Origin: Taenia hydatigena
Lineage: Eukaryota; Platyhelminthes; Cestoda; Cyclophyllidea; Taeniidae
Direction of reading: 5' to 3'
Length of the DNA: 64,000 bases
Assembly (NCBI GenBank): GCA_036345935.2
Contig: JADWOT020001206.1
Coordinates: forward strand, 1 to 64,000
Shown here: positions 24,168 through 37,792 of the stretch, in pieces
Position numbering within the stretch: position 1 is the stretch's first letter
Layout of the letters: each line of letters opens with the position of its first letter
The notes under the pieces: generated by a model
Database searches by the model: none
The model's input: the letters and a program-made list of their open reading frames with translations, nothing else
Told to the model about the DNA's origin: nothing
Position numbers and translations under genes: made by a program

Positions 24168-27100
24168 TATTTATTTACACTTATTTGTTTGCAGTTAATA
24201 CTTTCCGTTCATTGTAACGTTATTCTTTTATCGCATTTTATTAGCTAGTTTAAGCGCAAATCCAAGTCGGCTGCAACATCACGAATATGCAGTACGATTA
24301 GAACCGTTGTATGATAACCGTTCCAATTTTATTATAATGAATACACATGTGGTGTTTGTTGTGGTGATTGTACGCATAGGTTTATTTTGGCTAAAAAGCA
24401 GCACACTTAACATTGCTTAAAGGATGGTAGCATTTAAAGGATGAGACTAAAACCAAATTGCGGTGGATCTTTACAGTTTTTCTAAGGATGATATAAAACC
24501 ACTTTGGGTTCTCTCGCAGCTCATCAGGTTTGATTTATTTATCGCTTGCGGACTGCAGTAAAATTGCTTGACGCTGCTCTGGACTACCGTAAAGGCAATC
24601 CGATTGTGACAGGTGGTTGAGAACCATTCGATATGACGACACAATAAACATAACGGCTCACTATCTTCCCCTTAATGTCTCAAAAGTGGTCAACAAGATT
24701 GAAGCTAAACATGGAAGCAGTCACGAAGGAGTTCTATCTAGAGTAGCGGTGGATAGTTCATTTGCTAGATTAGGAGCGCAAAAATGTCCGTCCAATCTTC
24801 CTCTAACTGTAAAACTGGCCCTGCACTCGAATCGGCTGGCCGTTAGTAGGGGAGAGTCCAACGCGTAGTATGCACACTTTGACAGTCCAAGAGGTAAGGT
24901 TTTATCCATTTGCGTGGTAGAAGCAGCTTTCAGGCTCTCAAATTTAGTGGAACATTCGGTAATCGCATTTCAATTGCTCGGCAAGGCAATGTGACCCTAG
25001 CCGATAGAGATAATTACATGCAAGAATGACAGGTAAATGGTTACGGTTTCCAAATTTCTTCTCGTCAATCTCAATCCTCACATTTGGTGATTTGGTTTTT
25101 TTGCGGGTGGACATCCCGTTCACCCACAGTCATCGTTGAGAGCTTAGAGGTTGATGAGAGGTACGCTTCGTTTTTGGACTTGATTCACAGAATCCAGTCT
25201 ACCCATTGGATAACCCGTCAGACTCTCAGCTATCCACATCTATCAAATCAATGCAGGTAAACGAGTGCAGAAAGCTTGCCTTTGAAAATCGGTGCCCAAA
25301 TATCCGTCTTGAAAATATAATCCAAATGGACGTCCTTTTGTTTCTTCAAGCTTTTGAAATCGATGCGTCACGCAGCGCATGCAAAAGGTTTGGATTTGAT
25401 GGCTTTTAGTGCAGATTATAAGTCGATGAAGGTCACTAATAATTTCAGCACTGCTATCAAGAAGAATTAGGCAGTTGATCCTGGCGCTAGTGCCCGATCT
25501 GTCCTACGTCTATGTGAGAAGTTGGACCTTAGCCTAAATTTATCATTGCCAAAGTTCACTTTAAGTTCATCTAGGTCTTCGCTTTGGTATTTGCTCAGAG
25601 CATGCAGATCTCCTCTCCGCGCTACCACCTAAAGAAGGATTTGTACGTCCACCAAATGCAAAAGGACAGAAAAAGGGATTCTCAGCAGGCTTTGAGCTTG
25701 TAGTTCATAGCCGTAACTATCTATCGCAACAGGCACGTTTCTGACGCAGCGATCAATGGGAACCCCTACATCAAAGCACTTAGAAGTCGACGACGCTTAT
25801 TGAAAAAGTTATTTTTGCCTTTCACCTTTTTGACTTTTGGCCTTATGTGTGTATGGAAAGGAATGTGCAGGTCTTTCGTGTTATTCAATAAATCGCAGGC
25901 ACGTTCGAGAATAAACGAATGTTAATTATTTTTGCTTAATAGATGGTTTGGCAGGCAGATGGAAGGATAGTTGGACAGAAAAGCACGAGAAGTGGTGAGA
26001 AGAAGAGGCTAGGAGTGTCGTGCTGTTTAAGGAAACTATGCAGTTTTTTAAAGTAAAATACTATCGAACACACTCCAAACCAGCCACCGGTGAACGCAGA
26101 AACAGCTGAACTTTGGCCTAGTGGAAGTGGTGGATCGCGGCTTAATTACGTGCCCTTGATATCATACCCATTAAAATCAGAACTCACTGGCCGATGTTGT
26201 ACTTGGAACTACTGCTTCATGCTATTAGGTGAAGCTCAGAATTCAAAATGAGTGCTTGATTTAAATAAGACTGGCTTTACGAAGCTTGGGAAATGTATGT
26301 CAGTGATGCTCTATAGTAGAGTCTATAAGGTTAACATGATTTTCTCTCACAGGCAGTCTATACTAAAATCTTTGCAGCTTTTGTAAGTTCCCTTTCTTGC
26401 AGTGTCCTACTGGGCGCCAGTAGGCAGCTCTTCGCTGCCAAGGGGAATAGCGTTAGAACCTATTAAAACCTTCTTACTAATAAAATGAAAGTGATTTGCA
26501 GGAGACCGAAATGTCATTCAGCTAAAACTGTAGCGAGCACTACCCACATTAAGTAATGTGCATCGTAAGTGGACAACTTGGACACCAGATCTTTTAACCA
26601 ATATGGGAGGTGACCGCTGTAGTATACGGATAGGCGCAGAGAAGGTTGTGTCGGAAAATGTATCTGTTAGAAAGGGAGGTATTAAGCCCTAAGTTATAGC
26701 CACGTACCTTAGACACCTAAGCGGGTAAGCGTGCAGTGTGAATAACGTCGCTTGCATAAATGACGTAGCGACAATGATGGTACTTAGAGTAACATTGACA
26801 AAGAGGACAGAGGTGAAGAGGGTGAAGGTTGCTGCTCATTCATGGCAAGGAGTGAAAACGTTCACCCACTCCATCGTGTTCTTTACCAATGGTGTGTGGT
26901 GTTGAAACTCGACCATCCAAATATCCAGGCGTACTTACATGGCAACTACCCATGAAGCATAGAATTAGCAGTTCAATTCCTCGTTTTCTAGTGAGTCTAC
27001 TATCAGCAAAATTAAGGCAATTATTGGATAGCCTGTTCACCCACCTGCGCACTTATCCATCATTTACCAATTAATTAAGCAAGTGGCCCTTATATGCACT

Positions 27101-27546
27101 CCCTCGATGTCCAACCATTTTCTTCGATCCCACTCTGATGCGACTGCAAATTTTACCAATCTCTTCGCAGCTCTTTTGGCGACTGCCATTCATTCTTAAT
27201 TATGAGGCTCTAACGCATCCCATCTTACTCTAATTAGCATTTTTATTTCTCCGATAAATGGCGTACCTATCTGAACATATTCTACCTTATTAGGTCTATT
27301 TGCGCAATGCAAGCGACAACTGTGAATAAAGCTAAAGCGCCTAAATTATGCTCTACTTCGTAAAGACATAGCTGCTCGACTTCCTCACTTTGTTATGCGG
27401 CAGTAATCATGTTGCCGCCTACAAGAACCAAGTTGACATCAACACATTGGGCATTGGTTTAGTAACAAGAACACGAATGAAGTCATGTGGTACTGCCTAA
27501 CTTCGCTTTGTGCCATCGCAGGCAGCGGATGAGACGAGGGAATTTC
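24168..27546. other. No supported gene
   Basis: Frames at 24617-24868 and 25206-25409 are mildly protein-like but are opposed by equally long frames on the other strand or lack splice signals. Confidence 0.4.
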
Positions 27547-27619
27547 ATTACCCTAAAAAACTCAAAGTCGTAATCCTCCGATCTAAGGTCAGACGCTTTA
27601 CCCATTAGGCCACGAAACT
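27547..27619 (-). pseudogene. Degenerate tRNA-Arg-like sequence
   Basis: The complement begins AGTTTCG-TGGCCTAATGG and keeps the D-arm and an anticodon stem TCTGA/TCGGA, closely matching the intact tRNA at 37793-37865. The T-arm and the 3' acceptor strand are destroyed: TTTGAGTT replaces the TTCGAGT loop and no paired stems remain. The loop also lacks U33. It is a tRNA relic, not a working gene. Confidence 0.6.
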
Positions 27620-28728
27620 AATAATTAGCGTTCAACTTTACCCCCTTTCCCTCTTCATCATTATCAACTGCTGCAGTCAAACAGCGCTCATCCTTCTTAT
27701 ATCAGCCCATTCTTCGCAAATGTAATGTGGTGGTTTTAAAGTTTCTGTAAGTACAAACTAATTCTGCTACCAATGACGCCGTGGCAGTGTTTGCGGCTGT
27801 GCTTATGGCAGATGCCTTATGAAGCAGGCGTGCCAGCAGGCGACGACGGGCAAGGAAGATAGGCGGTTATTCGCTATTTGATTCCTACTTTCAGCTTTAT
27901 TGGCCGTACCCAATGTAGTGCTTTATCCTCTCTGCGAAATCGACAATTGTTTTATTCTAACACCACAAAACTTATTATTCGCAGCCCAGAGCATCAGCCC
28001 TTTCGTAAAATTGAACCAATTTGAATGCCGTGTTGACCATTAGTATGACAATCGTTTGGCTTTGGTGGGTCATTACTTGTTAAATTACCCAACCAACCAA
28101 ATCAGAGGCAAGGAAGATAAACACATCACTGCTTTTAAATGCGTAGAAGTTTTGGTCGTTTCGCTCTTTCTTAGCTAGAACAAAAGCGTACTTCTGACCG
28201 CGCGCAGGTTACGAGAATAACCGTTTGTATTTGTTAAGGACCAATTGGCAAATCAAACTTTTGGTGCTTTAAACAAAAACATGCGTTGGGGTCAAATATG
28301 AATAGAAAACGTCAGTGGGGCTCCGATCGCCTCCGTTATGTGGAACAACTTTGGAGGGATTTTGGGTGGAATTCGAGAATGTTTGGGGGAAAGTGAATGG
28401 CAGAGACGGTTGTCTAGCACAATAATTTTACAAACGTGCTGCCATCTGAGGGTGAGGAATTGAAGTGCGGAAGGAATCCAACCATCCTCATTTAGCCGGA
28501 AGCGTCAAGGTAGCTGCACATCTTAGAAGCCAATTTAGATATGCATCAGTATTTTTACGTTATGAGCTGTTTCGCACCCAAACCTTTAGCAATGTAAGTG
28601 ATTGCCATTAGAATGCGAATAAGTTAACCTAACTGTAATGAAAGTAAACGTTATAAATAAAGAGAGATAAAAATTAGAAACAGAACATGTAAAGGCTTCT
28701 AATGCCAGCGATTATCAGGGCAAGCCAG
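27620..28728. other. No supported gene
   Basis: AT-rich sequence with dense stops in all frames. Confidence 0.5.
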
Positions 28729-28912
28729 CGTGGATTTGATTTGTGCCAAAGATGGAGAGTTTATAATGGCTGGCGCTGGGGCTGCGTTAACACATTGCTA
28801 TAAAGCCACGTAGTCACCATGATTACCGGACTTATCGTTGCATACCCATTACAAATGCAATGAACTAAAATAAGACCTCATAATCCTTTATGTGCAGTAA
28901 AAACTCACTGCC
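28729..28912 (+). repeat. Dispersed repeat, copy 1
   Basis: Matches 34995-35185 in the same orientation over about 185 nt, at roughly 75-80% by eye. Shared anchors include GCAAGCCAGCGTGGAT-type, CCCATTACAAATGCAATGAA and AAAAACTCACT. There is no coding frame in either copy and no terminal repeat was seen. It is probably an old interspersed element fragment. Confidence 0.7.
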
Positions 28913-30322
28913 ATTGGGCCGTTTTAAGTGAAACAGGAATGTATGACTGCATTTGCATTGGAAAGCATCCACATGATTGAAATTCAGGAAGGTCTGTATT
29001 ATCGTCGGCAACTACCAGCACTGGTGGGTTTGCCTACAGTGCATTAAATAATGTAAGTCTGTGCAAACCATCGACTACCACGCTCACTTCAACTATTATA
29101 ACGCAAAATTTGTACTTGTTAGACGCGTCGCTTAATCTCACTGCAGGATTAAACTGATTCTGAAAAGAATCGACTGACAATCTTGCGCCTTATTCAGCGA
29201 TCGAGGATTAATCACAGCAAACTATTTTATGTGGCAGATGCAATTTTCGGCATTTCGTCACATTACCACTGATGCGTAAGTAGGTCCACTCTGATGGGGT
29301 ACGCTCGGCAAAGCGTAGAATACAATTGTATTAATTGGCTGGTATGCTAAAATTTATTGCTTGGCTATGGAGAGCCACAGCACAATGCTGAGCATTTTTT
29401 TCGAACCGAGGGAAACGTTCCTGTCCATGGTCTCAGAGTTTTTTACCTTCATGGTTGCTCGCATGAAAAACAGCATGAAAATAAATGAGTCCGCCTAGGC
29501 GAACCTGCTGTCGCAAAACAACGCTCACATTCAATTAAGTTGTTGCTTATTTTTGTCAATTTGCACGGACCATGGAACTTGAACCGCGGAAGTAAATAGA
29601 GCTGCAGTAAGGCAGTGCATTGGTTGCAGCCATTGCAGGAGTCGGCACTAAATCTCGACGAGCTTACTGTTTGATTGTAAGCGGATTTTCATAACCGATG
29701 CGGTGCATGTTCTTTAATATATTTAAGCTTTTATGCGCAAACTAGCTCTTGGAAGCGCATAATGGGGCTTTTGACCATCAAAATGAGTGAGTCTGTCTGC
29801 GGTCGATTTTACGGTGGAGGATGATAGAGATGAGCCTGTGGTATTTAGATGGCAGTAGCGAACAGGTTTCCATTTGTGCTGAGTTTAAATTTGGGTGGCG
29901 AATTTTGGATCGTGAGCCAGCCTTTGGACTGGTTTCCTATTCAACTAGCAGTAGCTACTGCCTGAACTCAAATATGGGGACGAGTACCATCAGAATTCGT
30001 CAAACTGGCTAGATAATCGTGTGCATAAACAGTTGTAGGAAGTGTCGCGAAGAGAGAAGCTTGTCATTTTGACACCAGCTGTGGGGACTTAATTCGACGC
30101 TCCATAGCGCCTTAATGACACAATGGCTTAAAGATCGTATTCGAAGAGAAAGGAGCTCTGACTGTAGTTTGAGGATTCCCAGCACATTGTTATGCACTGC
30201 AAACTATTATCCTTCCGTTACTACACTGTGATGCGTCATATTCTTTACCGAGTCAATTCTCACACCTATAGAATCAGGTGGATATCACAGGAGTCTCACG
30301 CTTAAGCAACTACTTCTTACAG
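28913..30322. other. Noncoding or intron sequence before an exon pair
   Basis: A frame at 29821-30012 (SICAEFKFGWRILDREP) is protein-like but has no clear splice sites. It might belong to the gene that follows. Confidence 0.35.
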
Positions 30323-30617
30323 AACTACTTTATGCCAGAACAAAGTAATTTGCGTTCTGGAAGCTGTAAGTCACTCCAAGACATGGCATTCACGCCATGC
30401 TAATGGCTTCTCATCCTTTTACACTGTCGTAATTAGCATGTTCTCTCTCACAGTCTCAGCTTATTGCGACAGTAACGAGGATTCAGGACACCACATTCTC
30501 TATAATGAGCTTTGGCGATCATATTACCCGTTAATCGGTGATAAATGCAGTGCTCAAGTCAGCAGACAGCTCTACATTCAATCTCAGTTGAGGAACCAAA
30601 TGAGAAAATGGATGAAG
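30323..30617 (+). CDS. Two phased exons of an unknown gene
   Basis: Exon 30323-30365 (acceptor TACTTCTTACAG, donor GTAAGT) and exon 30454-30617 (acceptor TTCTCTCTCACAG, donor GTGAGA) join in phase 1 to 69 codons with no stop. Motifs are NYFMPEQSNLRSGS, YCDSNEDSGHHILYNE and LYIQSQLRNQMRKWM. The product looks soluble, with an acidic start and a basic helical end. The other frames of the second exon contain stops. The gene continues in both directions, but no further exon could be fixed. No family is recognised. Confidence 0.5.
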
Positions 30618-33600
30618 GTGAGAAGTAATGAAAATCATTGCGAAAGCAGGGATCATTAGGTGAGCGTATGCATGAGCAAACGTGAACTCACGAGCCATCG
30701 GCTAATGCGTTGCATCATGCACGGCAGCCTTGTGACCTAAAGGTGCACTATGTTGAAACTCCAATTCTTTAAATGTCTCATGATTTCTGCAAAACATTTT
30801 CATGTAGAATCATGCAAAATCAAAAAATTACTTTGCAACATTGAAGGCTAAATGTCTGTCGAAATGCAACTTTAACGGCTACAACTGAATTAAAAGATTT
30901 GTTTCCGATATCTTGCCATTGTTCATAATGTGACGTTTAACCTACACATTGTTGTGAAACACAAGCAAAGAAAGAACAGAAGAAAGCTTTTGTATCGTGA
31001 AAATCCTTTAGTAAGCTGTACCTACAGAAAGACAAGTAAAGCCTTTTTATTTTCTGCTGCCATTTAAAAGAGAACTGGTATTTAGCACGGAATCGTCCAA
31101 TGCTGTGAATGGTGCAGAGGACGATAGCTGAAGACCCATCGTCAAAAGGACCCAAGTATATTTTGTGACACGAGATGTGAGGCTTGATGATAAATGCAGA
31201 GGATGATATAGCACTAGATTCCACATTTTGTCTGATTCATAACACGGAGGCCATTGGGTGCATGCACACTAGTCATGTGATCGGCGAGTGAATTTGCAGA
31301 CACTAGGCAATTCTTTTATGCTCCTCGGATGTCGTACTCTTTAAAGCACGCTACTGCTTTTCATTTTATATCCTCACATCATAGAACGTTGATTTAGCGC
31401 CACTTATCCCAGTCTTGTATTGTAAAATTGCTCCTCAAGCATGCGTAGGAGCTGAAACGGTGCCATTTCATGAGGTAACTTTAGGACATAGAAGTTGATT
31501 AGACAAAATCAGTTCTGGTATTAAAACATTCAGGGGTGCAGCAGGTATAAGCAGGCACCATTCTTCACCAGAATAGGTAATAATCAGTAGCTTTTAGAGA
31601 ATTGAGGTGGTTTAGGTCCTACCAGGTCCTCGAATTACATTTATTCATCTTTTGGCAAACCTACGTAGTGGAAAAGGGCCTAGGTATTACCAGTCCGCAC
31701 TCATTATTGTCAAGCAGGAATCTAAGCATTCATTGCGGCATTACGCCTAAGACCCGTAATAGGCTGGATGTCAAGCACATTGTTAACTGCACATTCTTCA
31801 CCTCGCCTTAAGAATGAAACTTCAGAGGATGCAGCGTAAATGTCAGGAATATTTATCCGCATCAATGTCTGCGTTTAGGTATTCTGATTTCATAGTGAAG
31901 CTGTACTAAGCGATGAAGGGTGGATTCTGACTTAAGACATTATATTTAGCTATCCGATAGGCGTCTCATAGGCACATCAGCCATTGCTGCAGAGCACTTT
32001 TAGTTTGATCCATTCAAATTAAAGCTTACACAAAGAGTTTCCTGCAAAAATTTGGCAATAAATTGGCATACCAAAAGTGACATAACATTAAAATATAAAA
32101 CTTTAAGTTTCAGAAAAGTCCTGTGCTATGAAACCAGATTTTCGTTCATTTCGCTAGGTGTGCAGCCAGTTTGGATTCTCATCTTAGTGTCATTTAAAAT
32201 AAACCTCAAGTCGCTCTCCTTGCACAATACATCAAGTTAGATTTCGCAACTGCATCTTTGCTTTGCGAGCTAGTCTTGTTCTACTACATTGCATGTTTTT
32301 TCCATGTCACTACAGAACCATACAACGATAGCAATAGCCAGAATAAACAAAACGCGCTTTGTATTTAGTGCACGTATGCTGCAAAAGCTTAAGGCCAATT
32401 AGAATCCCATGAAATGGGAATTGAGGCAGCTCCGTGGAAGTCACGAAAACACACGAAAACACATATCCCCCATAGTTGCACATGATAGAGCAGTCCATTT
32501 GGTTTGTATAAAATTTAGACATCGGACGTAATCTAATGTAAAGCAATTAGATGCGACGTTTACATAGCCAATTCAACCAGGAAAAGCTTGATTACTCTTT
32601 AACACAATTTGATCCGTCCACTATCGGTACTCACGTAATTTCTTTTGAGAAATAAGCTATTAGCCATCAAATAACGAATGCTCTTTTCTTACAATGCTGT
32701 CGAACAAGATGAAAAGACATAGAGTTAGCGCGAAGCCTGCTATAAATTCTCATGTATTGTTAGCGCAACAGCATGAAAGTTCATTTTATTCGAACAATTT
32801 GCACCAAGGGGCTGTAAAGAAAGGGAAGAATAAACCAATAAATCTACAGTGGTTGTAAGCTACGCCAAGTGGATGAAGTAATGCCTGCAGTAAAGTATTC
32901 TGCAAAGCATTCTGTGCAGTAAAAGCGCATTTCTGTGTTCGCGTTTCTTTCAATTGCTGCGTGGCAAACAAAGGCATACATTTAGAATTTTGCACGAGAC
33001 GCCAAAGCCGTGGCTGCAGAGCAGAGCGCACACTGTATTCGATCGAAAGTAGTATGATCGGGAAATGAATTCAAGTTTCCGAATAGGGTGAAACACAAAC
33101 AGCGCATATTGCGATTCTAGACTGCTGTAGATTTTGAAAGAAAGTGCCTTTAATAAATAAACTCGGGCATAGGGCATGAAGAGCACATAGACCATACAAT
33201 GTTCCCACTTTTTGATGCCATTAAAACATCTTGAGGGTTCTGCGAGAAGCTCATCGAATCGGGCAGTAGTCATACGATTATTCGTCGAAGTGTGTCAGCC
33301 ATATTTTAGCTGAGGTGCTGAAGCCCTTTTGATGGCTTATGTGCATGGTGTTTTCCATCAAGGCGCAATATCTGCGAGTGGCACACCAACATCGCGGGAA
33401 GAGTTCTCTTCTTTCATTTTGCTTTTGCCTATTTTTCCATGTTCTTTCTCAAGTCGTTGTCTTGGTTTACTATTCGAGCAAAACTTAAGTTTCTCTTATC
33501 GATCATTTATAACACAAGCTTCGATGATTGCATAAATGGCGCATTAAAAAGGCTAGCTACATAGAGTCTGCTATTCTTCTCTTCAAACAGACAATTCTGC

Positions 33601-34599
33601 ATCTGGCTTGTCCTGACATTGACAAAAGCTATGCACTATACTAATTCTCTTCATCGGTTTCGGCTTTATCTATGTCTTAGTAGACGCCTTGAAAAGTGCC
33701 GAGAAAACAAAGAAAAGGGCTGCTTTGCGCTTCTTCTGCCACGCCGAAATGCTAAGTTTTGAAGTAAAATTAATCTCAGTGATGGCAACTTCTTGGCAGT
33801 TGTGCTCACACAACTGCGCATGACTTTCCATTGGGAGTCGCACAGTAGTCGTTTGGTAATTCCTTTGTCTGCACAGGCAACATGAGTTATTAGCGATGCG
33901 GGTGACGAATCGCCTCAGCCTGGCGTGAAACCTGCCATCAGCATATGGGCCATCCACTTCCATCTGGAAAAGGAAATAAGTAGAAAAGTTGCAGGAAGAG
34001 AAAAGCGAATATATATAGCGAAGTGAGTTGGTATGGGACTGGGCTTGTGGGTGATGGTGTGTTGGAGGAAGGTGGTTTTTAATTAATAGGGCAACAAACT
34101 AGTCATACAAGTGTCAAAATGCCAAAACCTGGATTTAAGTTTTAGTACGATGCCAGTGAGGCGGTTAAAAGGCCTGCAGACCAGCGCATTGGACAAAGAT
34201 GATGGATACAATGGATTGTTTTGCATTAACAGACAATGACAAAAGGCATTCAATAAACTAACCTCCGTACCACAAGCTCTATCTCACCGAATCATTCCTT
34301 TCAGCACGCAATCAGTATTTTTCTTTGAGCAAAGTGCCTTCTTGGGGGCAAACATACAAGTCTTAGAAGATATTCGCGTCCAATCTGCTAACTCAGTTTC
34401 CACTTACACAATTGCAAGTTATGCCTTTTATTGATGACACCACTTCTTTCCGAAATCGAATTGTGGACTCTGTTTAACGAGATGACAGTAAGCACGATGT
34501 CGTCAAGAAATAATGTGGCATGAATGGCACACTGGCATCCATTCCCGCTTAGACATGGAGATGAACAGAGCCAATAAATATTCCTCTTTTGCTGCGTAA
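30618..34599. other. No supported gene
   Basis: Many short frames, none paired. A near-duplicate of ACGAAAACAC stands at about 32444-32461. Confidence 0.4.
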
Positions 34600-34881
34600 A
34601 TGCGGAATCCGTTCCCACTGACCGCGCAGAGCTTTATGAATGTGAAGGATTGCATAAATACCTTTGAAAACATACTCAGGGTGGTAGCTTTGTCCAATTG
34701 TGATGCTTTAACTGTGCCAAAAGATGTGGTTTCGTTGCCTCTACACTCTCTTGGCACATGGACACTTTTCACCATCCACCACCATCAGGCTAACATACCG
34801 GTTATCGCACTGTGCTTTCAATTTCACTTAATTTCTTGGAGCATTATTATGCATTTCAGCAAAGGAGCAAGGCACATATGA
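34600..34881 (+). CDS. Unassigned open frame
   Basis: 93 codons (NVKDCINTFENILRVV, VPKDVVSLPLHSL, then a hydrophobic patch) ending in TGA. The opposite strand holds an overlapping 90-codon frame of similar quality. No splice-site evidence decides between them. Confidence 0.2.
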   Translation: MRNPFPLTAQSFMNVKDCINTFENILRVVALSNCDALTVPKDVVSLPLHSLGTWTLFTIHHHQANIPVIALCFQFHLISWSIIMHFSKGARHI

Positions 34882-34994
34882 AGGTAAAATAGAAAAGGGT
34901 CGGTAAAATTTGCTAACGAGCGTGCATTTACGAGGACCGATAAATGACTTTTGATGATACGAGGCCGTTTATAAATAGAGCTTATTATTCGAGT

Positions 34995-35185
34995 AAGCCA
35001 GCGTGGATTCGATGTCTGTCGAAGATGCAGAGGCTTAAATAGTTGGCACCATAAGAGACGTCAACGCATTGCTGCAAAGTCACCTGGTCACCATTATTAC
35101 CGGATTTACCGTTGTCTACCCATTACAAATGCAATGAAATAAAACAGGACCTCAGAAGTCTTTAGCACATTAAAAACTCACTAGA
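34995..35185 (+). repeat. Dispersed repeat, copy 2
   Basis: See 28729-28912. The right edge of the similarity lies at the hairpin that starts at 35187, which may mark the end of the element. Confidence 0.7.
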
Positions 35186-35186
35186 G

Positions 35187-35206
35187 CAATGGTATCCATA
35201 CCATTG
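35187..35206. repeat. Short perfect hairpin
   Basis: Nine-base arms (CAATGGTAT / ATACCATTG) around a 2-nt centre, directly at the right end of the dispersed repeat. Confidence 0.7.
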
Positions 35207-35926
35207 TCTGTTCACTGCTAATGAGCAATCACATGGTTTGACGCAACCGTTCCTCAAATGGCCATTGGCAGATAGATTCGTCTAATGTGCATCGATGAAG
35301 TCATTAAGGAGTGGGTAAAAATTGCCTCGTGAAATAACTGCATGCAGCTATGAAAAGGCAAATCATTCCAATAAGTTTATTTTGGAGTCCTCTACCATCG
35401 GTTAAAAAGTGAGGCAAATTTTAGGTCGTACGATCTAAAACTAATAAACAACTAGAAGTCGACCATGAAAGGAAATTTATTGAGTCTGCGCGGACTAATT
35501 CTGATTGTGCCACTATGCTACAAGTCGTTGCCGTTTTACGCGCTACCTTCAAAATTCAATCACCCATTCCCTGTGGCTATAATGGTCAGTATATCTTCTC
35601 AGATTTGTTACTTTTGCCAGTAAGAAGAAAACAAAGGCAAGATAGTGTGTAAATCACGGCAAATTATCACACAATCATAGTGCTAAAGAATTGATCTTCT
35701 CATGCAAGACAACTTCAATAATTGAGTGCCGGCGGAAATCGCATGCTTTCCTTCAAGCATGCTATGCATAGACCACACAGCAGTAACCACTCGTGTAGCT
35801 TAAATGCATGCGTCCGATGCAAAAGAATGAGTAGACCGGAAAGCGTTAAGACACATGTGCCTCGGAAAAGCACCCACCCGGGCAGCCTGCAGGCCGAAGG
35901 AAGTGAATGACAAGCTAGCGATTGCT

Positions 35927-36194
35927 TTATTTGTTCTGAGATAGTATCACCAATAACAAGCCCTTGATTTTATCGAACGAAAAGTATGAAGTAGGTTGAC
36001 AGTTTCTTGCCTTATGCACATCAGAGTTCACTTCAAAAATATCTTTCGTTTGCGGGATGCATTGTTCCAGTTTCATTCCAATTTGTCCCATCTTGTGTCG
36101 CTTCATCGTTTTCACCTTCGGGTGCATACAACAGGGTCCGATCACCACATACATGCGCACGTCTCGAAAGTGGCTAATGTGGTGCATCTGCGGG
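35927..36194 (-). pseudogene. Last exon of duplicated gene, first copy
   Basis: A TTACCCGCAG acceptor precedes 86 codons ending in a stop: MHHISHFRDVRMYVVIG, VKTMKRHKMGQIGMK, EQCIPQTKDIFEVNS. The first 17 residues are matched in the second copy near 44.69 kb (HSSHVRDVWVQVVIG, then a stop). It lies at the edge of the duplication, and everything beyond about 36075 is unmatched. It is probably the 3' end of the minus-strand gene described below. The family is unknown. Confidence 0.45.
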
Positions 36195-37388
36195 TAAGTC
36201 AGTTTTACTTACATTATGCAATCTTCGTCAGGGTGTGTCATCGACCAGGTTTTTGCACCCTATGTAGAGTATCGACCCCACAATGTAGAGGCAAATTCGC
36301 ACAAAAGCTAGAATTTTATGTACTGAGTATTTTTTAGCCATACGCTATGTAAATCGGACGAACCATGGCTGAATAAGGGATTTTGTAATGAGTAGTGTTC
36401 CACTATCTCAGCTGTCAGTGTAATACGATTGGTTTCTCATTTTTAGCTTTGTTCCTTGGGTTCTCGTACTGAGTGCAATGATCACATAGGCAGCGAACCA
36501 GTGGTCGAGGATGAGCTCATTCAGACTAGCTTCATTCTCAGTTGCTGATAATGCTCCCTCCACTAATCTATTCGTGGTCACTGGTCGCCTCTCAGTTAAA
36601 AGGCGCATTTAGGCAAGCAGTGCAACAGTGTTGCTACTTTCGGAAGCTGATTAGTCCTTAGATTAGCGATAAGGTGCGGTCATCAATTACAGAATGCCTG
36701 TAAGACCACAAACTTATTAAACGTTATAAGATCGATGCAAAACGCAAACAAAATTAATTAGTTTTGCCATTCAACCAAGACTAATGTTAACGAACAAACA
36801 TTCGATTTCTGATTGCTGCCGTAAATGAGTGGAAAATAAACGCATGCGAGTGCTCTAATCAGCGTCTGCCAATGTGAATGCAAGACATAAATAAATTAGC
36901 AGTGCACGAAATTTGTGAATGGTGTTACGCTTTCTGATTCATGGTATTCCTGCTAGCGGACATCCACTGAAAGCACAGCCTATTAATTAATATTTCTGAA
37001 TTGTTATGTCTAGGAATGCTTTAGAACCCCGAATGTACAGCCTAGAATTTATTTTAACTAAAAAGTTCTAAATGTCAGCTTCCTCATGAGCCTAACTTCT
37101 GCAAAAACGAAATGGTATTAAATAAGCTACCCACCCATTCACCTGCATATTCGATTCATCAGTTTGGATGTGGTGTGAGTGCACGATGCTAGAGTGGGTA
37201 GCTGCTAAGTAAACAAGGCATGGTGAAGCCGAGGCAGTAAGGTAGGCGAAACTTAACTGGTTTACAAGTGCTCTGATCCCTGGGCTACGGAGACTGCTAA
37301 AACCTGTTCCTCACTCCTTTCTTGTCCAATGGTGCGATGCGTGACTGTACTGGTCACATTTAATTTATCACACATGTCATTCCATGTG

Positions 37389-37676
37389 TCAAAACGGCGA
37401 AGCATGGCATCTGTTCGAAGGAGAAAGGTTTGCAACAGGAGCGGATGAGATGTGTAGAGTGAGGAGCACAAAAGATGTGAACGCAAGGGAGTGAGTGCAA
37501 AGGAAAAGTAGTGGGAAGAATTTGGTAGTGAGAAAGCAAAAGAGAAATGAGAGTAGAGGATTGGTAGTGATGAGGCAGATCAGTAGGTTGAGGCGGCGTC
37601 CTAATAACGCGGATGTTATGGACTCCAGCCTCTCACCAGGCATGATGACATTCCAATTCCCCCATTTTAGCTCCAT
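37389..37676 (-). pseudogene. Hydrophobic coding block of duplicated gene, first copy
   Basis: In both copies the minus strand keeps more than 60 codons open from an aligned ATG: MPGERLESITSALLGRR here, MSGDRLDFSTSTLLGRR at 45.65 kb, then NLLICLITT against NLLACLTTT. The following part is rich in L, F, S and T. The plus-strand frame over the same bases has stops in the second copy. It is either an exon of the minus-strand gene or a small separate frame. The region is purine-rich on the plus strand, so part of the hydrophobicity could be compositional. Confidence 0.4.
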
Positions 37677-37792
37677 TTACTGCTCCTCCCTTCAAGCATC
37701 TAAGTAGATGTTACATCCATCCTTCCTGATGCAATCCATTGTTGGACAGGCACGACGCTGCTACATGCAGCGGGAGAAATAAAGAAGTTCTA

